Assembly (NCBI GenBank): GCA_900554955.1
Contig: USJH01000035.1
Span: 1 to 9,033 of the forward strand
Source: an uncultured Clostridia bacterium
GTDB taxonomy: Bacteria; Bacillota; Clostridia; Christensenellales; UBA1242
Length of the DNA: 9,033 nt
Direction: 5' to 3'
Under the pieces are notes generated by a model. It did no database searches, had not been told where the DNA came from, and worked only from the letters and a program-made list of their open reading frames with translations. The position numbers were made by a program, and so were the translations under genes. Below are positions 1 to 6,464 of the stretch, piece by piece; the first letter of the stretch is position 1, and each line of letters starts with the position of its first letter.

Positions 1-236
1 TTACGTTCCTCTTCAATTTCATAACTGATTTTTTCAGCAAGTTCGTTTGCCTGAGCTTGAAGTGGACGAATATATTCGGCATATTTATCCGCAATGGCTT
101 GAAGCTTTCTTTGACATTTTGGGCTATATTCATCATAACCATTTTTTTCAAAAGCTTTTGCCACTTCTTTTGAATATGCTTCATAAAGTGCATCAAGTTG
201 TTCTAAAATTTCTTCATGCTGCTGCTTATCTGTCAT
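1..236 (-). CDS. Unrecognised charged helical protein (3' end outside window)
   Basis: I read an open frame of 78 complete codons from ATG at 236 down to the left edge with no stop, so the C-terminus is missing. The protein begins MTDKQQHEEILEQLDALYEA. It is rich in Glu, Lys, Gln and Ala, with no signal peptide or membrane segment, and looks like one long helical, possibly coiled-coil protein. The start is well supported: an AAGGGGG ribosome binding site overlaps the TAA stop of the upstream gene (246-248), and only 9 bases separate that stop from this ATG. The two genes are therefore almost certainly co-transcribed and probably translationally coupled. I do not recognise the family and assign no function. 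Confidence 0.8.
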   Translation of the reverse strand, partial: MTDKQQHEEILEQLDALYEAYSKEVAKAFEKNGYDEYSPKCQRKLQAIADKYAEYIRPLQAQANELAEKISYEIEEER

Positions 237-245
237 ATTGCCCCC

Positions 246-977
246 TTATGCAGGAAAACTTTTATTTACAATTTCCAAAATTTCACAAAGACGTTTATCG
301 ATTTCTTTTTCTTTGCCTTCCCCAGCTTTAATTGCAGTTATAAATGCTCTGATATATTTAATATCTCCATTTTTAACACAACAAATCGCTGCACCAATAA
401 TTTCTTGAAGTTCACCCTTTGTAAGGCTTCCCTTTTTAATTTTCTTTAAACCTTGGATATAATCTTTAAGGTCTTTAAGCAAAAAAGCAAGACGTGATAA
501 AACATCTTTATCAACAATAACAACTTTTTCACTTACAGGAGCTTCACGAATTACTTCTGCTTTTGTCATTACTTTTGAAACTAAAGTATTTTTGAAACGA
601 ACAATAATGCTTTGGCAAAACTCTGAATATGGACCTGCTGGATCTTCTGTTTTAGAATAATATCTTGAAAGAAGATCTGATGCAGAAAGTTTTTTATCAT
701 CAAGAAAATTTAAAAGCGAAAATGTAAATGCAATAAATTTGTGTGGTTCTTCCGGAGCATAAAGATAGCCAACTTTTGAAGTTGCCATTCTAAACTCTTT
801 TTCAAAGTTGAAGTTTATCATGCATTCTTTAATTGCATCAAAAACAAGATCAACACTTGCAATTGATTTCAAAACATCACTTATTCTTTTATCTATCATT
901 ATAAATTTTGATGCAGTCATCTTGTCACAAGCATCAACAAATGGTTTAATTTGATTTAAAATTTGTTCTTCAGTCAT
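246..977 (-). CDS. Hypothetical protein, 243 aa, unrecognised family
   Basis: A complete frame starts at ATG 977, has an AAGGGTG-type ribosome binding site 5-6 bases upstream, and ends with TAA at 246-248. The protein has no signal peptide, no clear membrane span and no catalytic motif that I recognise. It appears soluble and mostly alpha-helical, with a Pro/aromatic-rich centre (YLYAPEEPHKF around residues 71-81, and a DPAGPYSEFC stretch around 112-121) and a Lys/Glu-rich C-terminal third. It is the first gene of a two-gene minus-strand unit with the partial gene below it, and its own promoter lies at 1001-1028. The gene to its right is divergent. Function is unknown. The clear ribosome binding site, promoter and codon use make it a real gene. 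Confidence 0.85.
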   Translation of the reverse strand: MTEEQILNQIKPFVDACDKMTASKFIMIDKRISDVLKSIASVDLVFDAIKECMINFNFEKEFRMATSKVGYLYAPEEPHKFIAFTFSLLNFLDDKKLSASDLLSRYYSKTEDPAGPYSEFCQSIIVRFKNTLVSKVMTKAEVIREAPVSEKVVIVDKDVLSRLAFLLKDLKDYIQGLKKIKKGSLTKGELQEIIGAAICCVKNGDIKYIRAFITAIKAGEGKEKEIDKRLCEILEIVNKSFPA

Positions 978-1000
978 AATTTCACCCTTTTCTCTATTTT

Positions 1001-1028
1001 ATTTTATCATAGTTTAAATGGTTTTCAA
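1001..1028 (-). promoter_or_regulatory. Sigma-A-type promoter for the 243-aa hypothetical gene
   Basis: On the minus strand TTGAAA (1023-1028) is followed by a 16-base spacer and TAAAAT (1001-1006). This places the transcript start near 994, giving a short leader that contains the ribosome binding site of the gene starting at 977. The assignment comes from sequence match only. Confidence 0.6.
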
Positions 1029-1109
1029 AATATTTTTACACACTTTGCTTAATAATTCAGCAAAATCATACAAAAAATGTCAGAAACTATTTCTTTTTTT
1101 TCATTAACG

Positions 1110-1118
1110 TGTTATAAT
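1110..1118 (+). promoter_or_regulatory. Extended -10 promoter for the DUF4364 gene
   Basis: A perfect extended -10 element, TGTTATAAT, lies at 1110-1118, with no good -35 in the T-rich sequence before it. The predicted transcript start is near 1125, about 25 bases before the ATG at 1150. An in-frame ATG at 1117 lies inside this -10 box, which argues against it as the start codon. Confidence 0.65.
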
Positions 1119-1136
1119 GCATTTGTCAAATTTAAC

Positions 1137-1143
1137 AAGGAGG
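1137..1143 (+). promoter_or_regulatory. Ribosome binding site that fixes the DUF4364 start
   Basis: A consensus AAGGAGG is followed by 6 bases and then ATG at 1150. It decides the start in favour of 1150 over the upstream in-frame ATG at 1117. Confidence 0.85.
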
Positions 1144-1149
1144 CAAAAA

Positions 1150-1680
1150 ATGGACGTTAGCTCAAACACAACAACCAGCAAACTTGTTTTGCTTTATGTG
1201 TTCGATAAAATGGAAATGCCACTTACCGAATCAACCATAACTGATATGTGCTGCAACCGTAATGCATGGATAAGCTATTTAACCTGCAAAGAAGTTCTTG
1301 CCGACCTTGTTGAAAATAATTTTGTTGTTCTCAGCACATCTTCAAATGGCGAACAATACTACACCATTACAACCGATGGAATGTCTTGCCTTTCATACTT
1401 TTTCATGAAAATCCCAGCAAGTCTTAGAGATGAAATCAATGTTTTTATTCGTGAAAACCGCCAAACTTTCCGCAGAAAACAAGAGTTTTTCAGCGATTAT
1501 TATAAAAATGCCGATGGATCATATACAGTTTTAATGCGAATTGTTGAGCCTCTTGGAACAAAAATGGAGCTTAAACTTAATGTTGCAAACCGTGGAATTG
1601 CCAAAGTTGTCTATAACAAATGGGAAGAACGTGCAAGCCAAGTTTATGGTGCACTATATGACATTTTAATTGATCAATAA
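1150..1680 (+). CDS. DUF4364 family protein, winged-helix type
   Basis: This 176-aa protein matches my memory of the clostridial DUF4364 family in length and pattern. Residues 9-35 (TSKLVLLYVFDKMEMPLTES and following) form the typical N-terminal helix pair. Residues about 41-80 (ISYLTCKEVLADLVENNFVV, then a YYTITTDG strand) read as a winged-helix DNA-binding fold. A C-terminal segment of about 85 residues has the strand-rich end usual for the family. The winged-helix N-terminus suggests a transcriptional regulator, but the function of the family is not established as far as I know. I chose ATG 1150 because of the AAGGAGG site ahead of it and because the earlier ATG lies in the promoter. The gene is monocistronic, with a terminator directly after the stop. 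Confidence 0.88.
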   Translation: MDVSSNTTTSKLVLLYVFDKMEMPLTESTITDMCCNRNAWISYLTCKEVLADLVENNFVVLSTSSNGEQYYTITTDGMSCLSYFFMKIPASLRDEINVFIRENRQTFRRKQEFFSDYYKNADGSYTVLMRIVEPLGTKMELKLNVANRGIAKVVYNKWEERASQVYGALYDILIDQ

Positions 1681-1799
1681 AAAAGAAAAACACTCCCCCT
1701 TCAGGGAGTGTTTTTTTTGATACATGATATAAGATAAAAAATAAAGTATAGATATAGCTCACTCATATCATAACTGTATCATTATAATTGATCAATAAA
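1667..1799 (+). repeat. Two copies of a 15-bp direct repeat around the DUF4364 terminator
   Basis: TAATTGATCAATAAA occurs at 1667-1681, forming the last codons and stop of the DUF4364 gene, and again at 1785-1799, directly before the tRNA promoter. Each copy contains the palindrome ATTGATCAAT. The 103 bases between hold the terminator and an imperfect inverted repeat (1718-1730 with 1765-1781). I see no gene between them. Confidence 0.55.
1685..1718 (+). terminator. Rho-independent terminator after the DUF4364 gene
   Basis: The stem CACTCCC (1691-1697) pairs with GGGAGTG (1704-1710) around a six-base loop and is followed by eight T residues. The A-rich run before the stem can pair with the T-tract. 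It starts within about five bases of the TAA stop. Confidence 0.92.
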
Positions 1800-1800
1800 C

Positions 1801-1829
1801 TTGCGTTTTTAAAATTATAATGTTAAAAT
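1801..1829 (+). promoter_or_regulatory. Promoter of the tRNA-Leu gene
   Basis: TTGCGT (1801-1806), a 17-base spacer and TAAAAT (1824-1829) put the transcript start at about 1836, only a few bases before the mature tRNA 5' end. Another TATAAT at 1816-1821 has no -35 at proper spacing. Confidence 0.6.
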
Positions 1830-1838
1830 ATTTTTGTC

Positions 1839-1925
1839 GCGAGCGTGGCGAAATTGGCAGACGCATATGGTTCAGGTCCATATGGGAGAAATCCCGTGGG
1901 AGTTCAAATCTCTTCGCTCGCACCA
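1839..1925 (+). tRNA. tRNA-Leu, anticodon CAG
   Basis: The cloverleaf folds by eye. The acceptor stem GCGAGCG (1839-1845) pairs with CGCTCGC (1915-1921). The D arm has GCG/CGC pairing around AAATTGGCAGA. The anticodon stem TATGG/CCATA surrounds the loop TTCAGGT with anticodon CAG at 1873-1875. A long variable arm (GGGA/TCCC closed by a GAAA tetraloop, 1884-1895) marks a class II tRNA. The T arm has loop TTCAAAT with stem GGGAG/CTCTT, including two G-U pairs. The discriminator A and an encoded CCA (1923-1925) follow. The long variable arm together with CAG identifies leucine, reading CUG codons. Confidence 0.97.
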
Positions 1926-2000
1926 TATAAACAATTCTGCTTTAGATTCTTTACTGAATTTAATATAAAAGTATAATCAATAATTCTTCAAACTTATTCA

Positions 2001-2028
2001 AACAAAAAACACCCTCTTTCTGAGAGTG
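2001..2028 (-). terminator. Terminator of rel, probably shared with tRNA-Leu
   Basis: Read on the minus strand, CACTCTC, a five-base loop and GAGGGTG form a 7-bp stem with one G-U pair, followed by TTTTTTGTT. It begins about 8 bases after the rel stop. On the plus strand the same hairpin has a C-A mismatch at that position but is followed by TTTTTTT, so it may also end the tRNA transcript from the other side. Nothing else is visible between the tRNA and this hairpin. Confidence 0.85.
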
Positions 2029-2036
2029 TTTTTTTC

Positions 2037-4193
2037 TTATCTATAAACTTCATAAACATTGCCAAGAGCACCAATTTTGTTCATAATTTCATCAAGTTGT
2101 TTGCGGTCTTGAATTCGAACACCAATTGAAAGAACAATATCTTCAGTTTCCTTGCCCTTTTCAGTCGTAATATAGGTGATGTCAATGTTGTTTTCAGCAA
2201 TTTTTGTTGAAACTGCATTGATAACCCCAGACGTATTTTTTGCAATCACTTTAAATGAAGCATCATAAACATTTCCAGTTTTATCATCTGTCCAACGTGT
2301 GTCAATGATGCGGTCTTCTTCAAGACGTTCCAAAGCTCTGCAATCTTTTCTGTGAATTGTTACACCTGCACCCCTTGAAACATATCCTACAATATCATCA
2401 CCCGGAACAGGATTGCAACATTTTGCAAAACGTTTCAACAAATCATTGTGCCCACCAATCAGAACACCACCATTTGTCTTTTGATGAGCCTTTTGACGTT
2501 TTGCCTTCTTCTCTTCTTTTGCAAGATTTTTAAGCTTTGTTACAACTTTTCCAAGCATTTGATGGCTTGTTAGTCCGCCATAGCCGACAATAACAAACAT
2601 ATCATCAATATTTTGCAAATGAAATTGATTTAAAATGTCTTCAATTGTGTCTTTTTCATCAAGAAGTTCTGAAAGAGTGAAACCATTTTGCTTTGCATAA
2701 TTGTCCAAAATATCTTTGCCAAGTTTAATGTTTTCGTCACGTTTCTCTTTCTTGAAATATGCACGAATTTTTGAAATTGCTTCACGACTTTTTACAATTT
2801 TAAGCCAGTCACGAGACGGACCCTTTGCATTTGAAGAAGTGATAACTTCAACCATGTCGCCAGTTTTAAGAGGAGTTGAAAGCGGAACCATTTTTCCATT
2901 AACTTTTGCCCCAACACATCGGTTTCCAAGGTTAGAGTGAATTGAATATGCAAAATCAAGAGGAATAGAGTCTTTAGGAAGTTCTATAACGTCATAGTTT
3001 GGTGTGAAAACAAAAATTTGGTCTTCATAGAACCCTTTTTGAATGTTTTCAAGAAACTGTTCCGCATTGTCTTCAACTTGTTTAAGTTTTGTTGATTTTG
3101 TAAGCTCGTTTCTAAGGTTTTTAAGTGCCCTTCCTGTTCCGATTGAGTGAACTCCCCTTTCCTTATAAATCCAGTGAGCAGCAAGTCCATATTCACAATA
3201 TGAGTGCATTTCTTCGGTTCTAATTTGAACTTCAAAAGGAATTTTTTTGCCGTCTTGCTCAAAATAAACGGTTGTATGAAGAGACATATAAAGGTTTTTC
3301 TTTGGGTTTGCGATATAGTCTTTCATTCTTCCTTCTGCAGGAGTAAAGGCATTGCTGATCGCTCCAAGCATTGTGTAACAGTCTTTAACATCTTTAACAA
3401 TAACACGAAGTGCAAGAATGTCAAAAACATTTTCCTTGCCCTTGATCTGCCACTTTTTGAAGATTGAAAAACCACTTTTTCTTCGGCTTTGAACTCTTGC
3501 TTCAACATTGTTTATTTTCGCAAGATCACTTATTTTTTTGTGAAGATATTCAATTGTTCTTTCACTTTTCTTATAATATTCGTCAAGAAAATTGTTAACC
3601 TCTTTATAATCTTCTGGATAAAGATATTTAAAACAATATTCTTCAAGTTGTTTTTTGAAAAGGTTCATTCCAAGTCGCTCTGCAATTGGAACATAAAGGT
3701 CATTTGTAACACTTGCAATTCTAACACGTATTGCTGGATCTTTAACTTCAAGCGACTTCATGTTGTCATATTGGTCTGCAAGTTTTACAAACGCAACTCT
3801 TGCATCTCCGCCCATTGCAAGAAACATTTTTCTTAGTTTTTCAGCATTTTTAGGTTCAATATAATATGCTTTTTTAACCATTGAAAGACGAGCCAAACCA
3901 TTCAAAAGGTCAAGCACTTCGTCACCAAATTGTTCTTTAATTTCTTTTTCAGTTGTATCAGTGTCGTCTAAAAGGTCATGCAAAAAACCGCAAATCACTG
4001 TTTGCTCATCTGCTTGAAAATCTACAAGAGTGTTTGCAATGTTATATGAATGGACAATGCACTCATCTCCATTTTCACGGAATTTGCCTTCAAGTTTCTT
4101 GCTTGCGAAATCAAAAGCAAGCAAAATTTTAGAGACACCTTCAGGTGAATATAGCTTATTTATTTTGTCTTTAAAAGTTTGATCTAGTTCCAT
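2037..4193 (-). CDS. rel: Bifunctional-type (p)ppGpp synthetase/hydrolase, long RSH
   Basis: At 718 aa this is a complete long RelA/SpoT homologue, the cytosolic stringent-response enzyme that makes and degrades (p)ppGpp. Domains in order are an HD hydrolase (about 20-180), synthetase (about 225-345), TGS (about 391-452), helical region, zinc-finger/CC region (about 580-618, FAKCCNPVPGDDIVGY) and ACT (about 645-718). Hydrolase residues corresponding to known catalytic and metal positions are present: R39, H48, H72-D73, D77, D140 and N144. The usual HDxxED Glu is Asp here (HDLLDD). In the synthetase, RMKD at 289-292 is the RxKD form typical of bifunctional enzymes, and D258, Y302 and E321-Q323 are kept. 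Several normally conserved neighbours differ (see findings). ATG 4193 follows an AAGGTG site by 5 bases. No apt or dtd neighbour is present, unlike Bacillus. A terminator lies just upstream. Confidence 0.96.
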   Translation of the reverse strand: MELDQTFKDKINKLYSPEGVSKILLAFDFASKKLEGKFRENGDECIVHSYNIANTLVDFQADEQTVICGFLHDLLDDTDTTEKEIKEQFGDEVLDLLNGLARLSMVKKAYYIEPKNAEKLRKMFLAMGGDARVAFVKLADQYDNMKSLEVKDPAIRVRIASVTNDLYVPIAERLGMNLFKKQLEEYCFKYLYPEDYKEVNNFLDEYYKKSERTIEYLHKKISDLAKINNVEARVQSRRKSGFSIFKKWQIKGKENVFDILALRVIVKDVKDCYTMLGAISNAFTPAEGRMKDYIANPKKNLYMSLHTTVYFEQDGKKIPFEVQIRTEEMHSYCEYGLAAHWIYKERGVHSIGTGRALKNLRNELTKSTKLKQVEDNAEQFLENIQKGFYEDQIFVFTPNYDVIELPKDSIPLDFAYSIHSNLGNRCVGAKVNGKMVPLSTPLKTGDMVEVITSSNAKGPSRDWLKIVKSREAISKIRAYFKKEKRDENIKLGKDILDNYAKQNGFTLSELLDEKDTIEDILNQFHLQNIDDMFVIVGYGGLTSHQMLGKVVTKLKNLAKEEKKAKRQKAHQKTNGGVLIGGHNDLLKRFAKCCNPVPGDDIVGYVSRGAGVTIHRKDCRALERLEEDRIIDTRWTDDKTGNVYDASFKVIAKNTSGVINAVSTKIAENNIDITYITTEKGKETEDIVLSIGVRIQDRKQLDEIMNKIGALGNVYEVYR

Positions 4194-4204
4194 TTTATCA
4201 CCTT

Positions 4205-4241
4205 AAAAAATAAAGGCTTGAACCAAAGTTGTTCAAGCCTT
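4205..4241 (-). terminator. Strong terminator between the lipoprotein gene and rel
   Basis: On the minus strand AAGGCTTGAAC pairs perfectly with GTTCAAGCCTT (11 bp, 7-base loop, 4213-4241) and is followed by TATTTTTT. It lies after the lipoprotein stop and its T-tract touches the rel ribosome binding site, leaving no room for a normal rel promoter downstream of it. Confidence 0.92.
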
Positions 4242-4247
4242 GTTAAA

Positions 4248-5606
4248 TTATTCTTTGATTCCGATAAATTCAGCTTCTTCAATTTCTTTTGATTTACCAT
4301 CGTCATCTTTCTCTCCACGTTCTTCAGGAGTTAAAAGATTGATTCTGTAAAGATATGTTGTTTTCTTTGAAGAATCTGTATACATTCCATAAATGTATCC
4401 GTTGTTAATTTCTGGAGCGATTAAGTCAGCTGCTTCGTCCATTGATGTTGTTGAAAGTTTAATTTCAACCATTTCATCTTCGGTTGCATTTCTAAATTTA
4501 ATTTTATAAACACTCTTTGAATATTGATAATATAAATAGTCGCCTTCAACACCAATAAACTTAACGTTATCACCATTAGCAAAGTCTGTGATTACAGTTT
4601 TTGGTGCAGCGCTATTTTTCCAAGAAACTATACAAAGGTTATCATTATCTACAACCAAAACAGTATTATCTTCGTCTTCAAGGAAGATGATGTCTTCATA
4701 GTTTTTATAGCAAACCACATCTTCAATCTCAAAGCCAAGAGTATCTTCACCGTTTGTAATTTTTGCAGAATAGATATATGAATCATATGAATAAACAAGT
4801 CTGCCAGCCTTGATTGTCAAAAGTGTTACACTTTCCCCTTCACAGATTTTTTGTTCACCTGTTCCATCTGCTTTAACTTTATAAACTCTAACACCACGTT
4901 GAATTGAACTGTTTTCTTCATATGAAAGTGTATAGAAAACATAGTTATCAGCAAATGAGTTTTCGTTTTTGTTTTCACCATTGTTATCACTGAAAAGAAC
5001 TGATTTAACATTTTCTTTTGTGAAAAGTGTTTCCATTTTGTTTCCAATTCTGATAGATTTTAATGTTGCATTGTTTTTTTCGTAAACAAGCAAATCAAGA
5101 TTATTTCCATCTTTATAATATGTATATGTCAAAGTGTCGCTGCTTTGATTTGAAACATAGATAAATTGGTCAACATTTTTCTTTAAATCATATCTTCTAA
5201 ATTCGGTTTTCTCATTAAGCATTTCGCCAGATTTGTTTTTATCTTTGCAAGGAGTTGCATAATAGAGGAAATCACCAAAAATAAAGATTTGACCATCTTT
5301 ATATCCAACCAAACGATCGATTACTCTTTCATAAGAGTTATCAACAATATTTCCTTTATCGTCAAGTTTTGCTTTATAAATTGCACCTTGAACAAGTTTT
5401 CCTTTGTTGTTGTCTGCATTGTTAGTTTTTGTTCCATTAATGAAATATACATAGCCATTATATGTTACAGAAACTCCACCATTAGAAACAACATCTTCTG
5501 TTATATTTGTTGTTTTGCTTAATGTTGTTTTGTTACAACCTGCAAAAGTGAGCAAGCTTACAAAACAAATCATGATTGCAAAAAGTGATTTTAAGAATTT
5601 TTTCAT
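4248..5606 (-). CDS. Predicted lipoprotein with beta-propeller-like repeats (DUF5050-like)
   Basis: This 452-aa protein begins with a lipoprotein signal peptide: MKKFLKSLF, a hydrophobic core to residue 22, and FAGC with the lipidated Cys at 24. The -3 residue is Phe, which is less usual than Leu. The mature part has about seven recurring segments of the type G-x-hydrophobic-Tyr-Tyr followed by a hydrophobic turn: NGYVYFIN near 50, GDFLYYAT near 111, NYVFYTLS near 221, GRLVYSYDSYIY near 268, EDIIFLED near 304, GDYLYYQYSKSVYKI near 355 and NGYIYGMY near 402. This pattern resembles the beta-propeller repeats of DUF5050-type secreted proteins. It is probably anchored outside the membrane, and its ligand is unknown. 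The acidic tail (430-445) is polar and low in complexity. ATG 5606 follows an AAAGGA site by about 8 bases. It has its own promoter and a terminator directly after the stop. Confidence 0.85.
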   Translation of the reverse strand: MKKFLKSLFAIMICFVSLLTFAGCNKTTLSKTTNITEDVVSNGGVSVTYNGYVYFINGTKTNNADNNKGKLVQGAIYKAKLDDKGNIVDNSYERVIDRLVGYKDGQIFIFGDFLYYATPCKDKNKSGEMLNEKTEFRRYDLKKNVDQFIYVSNQSSDTLTYTYYKDGNNLDLLVYEKNNATLKSIRIGNKMETLFTKENVKSVLFSDNNGENKNENSFADNYVFYTLSYEENSSIQRGVRVYKVKADGTGEQKICEGESVTLLTIKAGRLVYSYDSYIYSAKITNGEDTLGFEIEDVVCYKNYEDIIFLEDEDNTVLVVDNDNLCIVSWKNSAAPKTVITDFANGDNVKFIGVEGDYLYYQYSKSVYKIKFRNATEDEMVEIKLSTTSMDEAADLIAPEINNGYIYGMYTDSSKKTTYLYRINLLTPEERGEKDDDGKSKEIEEAEFIGIKE

Positions 5607-5643
5607 TGTAATTTTCCTTTTAGCCTTTATTTACTACTTGAAT

Positions 5644-5673
5644 AATATAAAACAAACATAGTGGCTTTGTCAA
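5644..5673 (-). promoter_or_regulatory. Strong sigma-A-type promoter for the lipoprotein gene
   Basis: On the minus strand a perfect TTGACA (5668-5673) is followed by an 18-base spacer and TATATT (5644-5649). The transcript would start near 5636, about 30 bases ahead of the ATG. It sits just past the stop of the upstream 245-aa gene, with no terminator hairpin between them, so readthrough from upstream is also possible. Confidence 0.75.
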
Positions 5674-5691
5674 CTATAATTTAAAAATGCA

Positions 5692-6429
5692 TCACACAAA
5701 ACACACATCTGCATCACTTGCCCGCCTTGAAGTTAAGAAAATGCCAAGACATGGCTTGTTTTCAACCGGAAAAAATTGATATGCATTTTCACTTTGAAGC
5801 GACAAATTTTCAATTTCTTCAATATTTCCAACCGAAATCGCATATACATTTTCTGCTTTATAAACCACACCAGCAAAAGATGCATCACAGTTGTCTCCAA
5901 TTTGGACAAACTTAGACTTGTCAATTTTCTTTTCAAGATTTTTAGCACGTTTATTTTGCATGAAAATTGCCTGCATCTGACTTTTTGTCTGTTCGAAAAA
6001 CAATGTGCACTTTTCAGAAAACATTTGAAAAACAATTTCATCAACAATTTGATTTTTATCGTCACCAGCAAGCCATGCATCTTTTTTCAAAAGTTCAGAA
6101 AATTTATTATTTATCTTTATAACTTTTTCATTCATCAGTGACACATTTCCAATTTTTCCAAACAAAGATCGTTTAACATTTTTTATCACAAAAAAATATT
6201 CATTTTGACAAAAAAAATCGTCATGAAAAATAAATTCTTGCCTTCTAGATAGATCCAAGCAAAAACATTTTTCCTTTAAATATATAAAAAGCCAGCCCTG
6301 TTTATCTTTATAAAGTGAAACCGAAAGTTTGCATACATTTGACTCTTTTTTAATATCAATAAAAGCAAGTGGAAGCCCTGAAAAAGATAAATTTTCATAA
6401 AGCGACACTAATTTTTTCTCATATTCCAT
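5692..6429 (-). CDS. Hypothetical protein, 245 aa, unrecognised family
   Basis: The frame runs from ATG 6429 to TGA at 5692-5694. I do not recognise the family. The protein has no signal peptide and no membrane span. It looks like a soluble mixed alpha/beta protein: a strand-rich N-terminal half (residues about 20-100, with WLFIYLKEKCFCLDL near 46-60), a Lys/Gln-rich helical middle (about 110-170) and a strand-rich end. It carries eight scattered cysteines without a CxxC pattern. It lies directly after the rsmA terminator, and no ribosome binding site is visible before the ATG, where a TATAAT box ends only 6 bases away. A later start, such as GTG at codon 8, has no convincing ribosome binding site either. 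Codon use is as AT-rich as its neighbours. Coding potential is supported by length and continuity only. Confidence 0.72.
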   Translation of the reverse strand: MEYEKKLVSLYENLSFSGLPLAFIDIKKESNVCKLSVSLYKDKQGWLFIYLKEKCFCLDLSRRQEFIFHDDFFCQNEYFFVIKNVKRSLFGKIGNVSLMNEKVIKINNKFSELLKKDAWLAGDDKNQIVDEIVFQMFSEKCTLFFEQTKSQMQAIFMQNKRAKNLEKKIDKSKFVQIGDNCDASFAGVVYKAENVYAISVGNIEEIENLSLQSENAYQFFPVENKPCLGIFLTSRRASDADVCFV

Positions 6430-6435
6430 GCAATA

Positions 6436-6464
6436 ATTATAATAAAAAACAGCAATCGTTTCAC
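6436..6464 (-). promoter_or_regulatory. Possible promoter for the 245-aa gene, near-leaderless
   Basis: On the minus strand a perfect TATAAT (6436-6441) lies 17 bases after a weak GTGAAA (6459-6464). The -35 falls inside the loop and stem of the rsmA terminator. A transcript from it would start at or within a base or two of the ATG at 6429. The AT-rich setting makes a chance match possible. Confidence 0.4.

Noticed and set aside
1117..1149. Upstream ATG at 1117 as the start of the DUF4364 gene
   Set aside because: This ATG lies within the extended -10 box, whereas ATG 1150 has an AAGGAGG site at ideal spacing and gives the family N-terminus.
1577..1762. Minus-strand frame of 61 codons across the DUF4364 end and terminator
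   Set aside because: It crosses a strong terminator, is antisense to a real gene, and has no ribosome binding site.
1926..2000. Possible small gene or RNA after tRNA-Leu
   Set aside because: Only AT-rich sequence is present, with no ribosome binding site plus open frame and no stable hairpin beyond a weak ATTC/GAAT pairing.
3204..3836. Plus-strand open frames opposite the rel gene
   Set aside because: They are antisense to a conserved full-length gene, have no ribosome binding sites, and give low-complexity Phe/Asn/Lys-rich proteins.
4205..4231. A sigma-A promoter made from TTGAAC and TATTTT inside the terminator before rel
   Set aside because: Both boxes match at only four of six bases, and the transcript would start within the rel ribosome binding site.
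5718..6141. Open frames overlapping the 245-aa hypothetical on both strands
   Set aside because: They overlap one another, lack ribosome binding sites, and have skewed Phe/Lys/Cys/His composition, as expected of shadow frames in AT-rich DNA.
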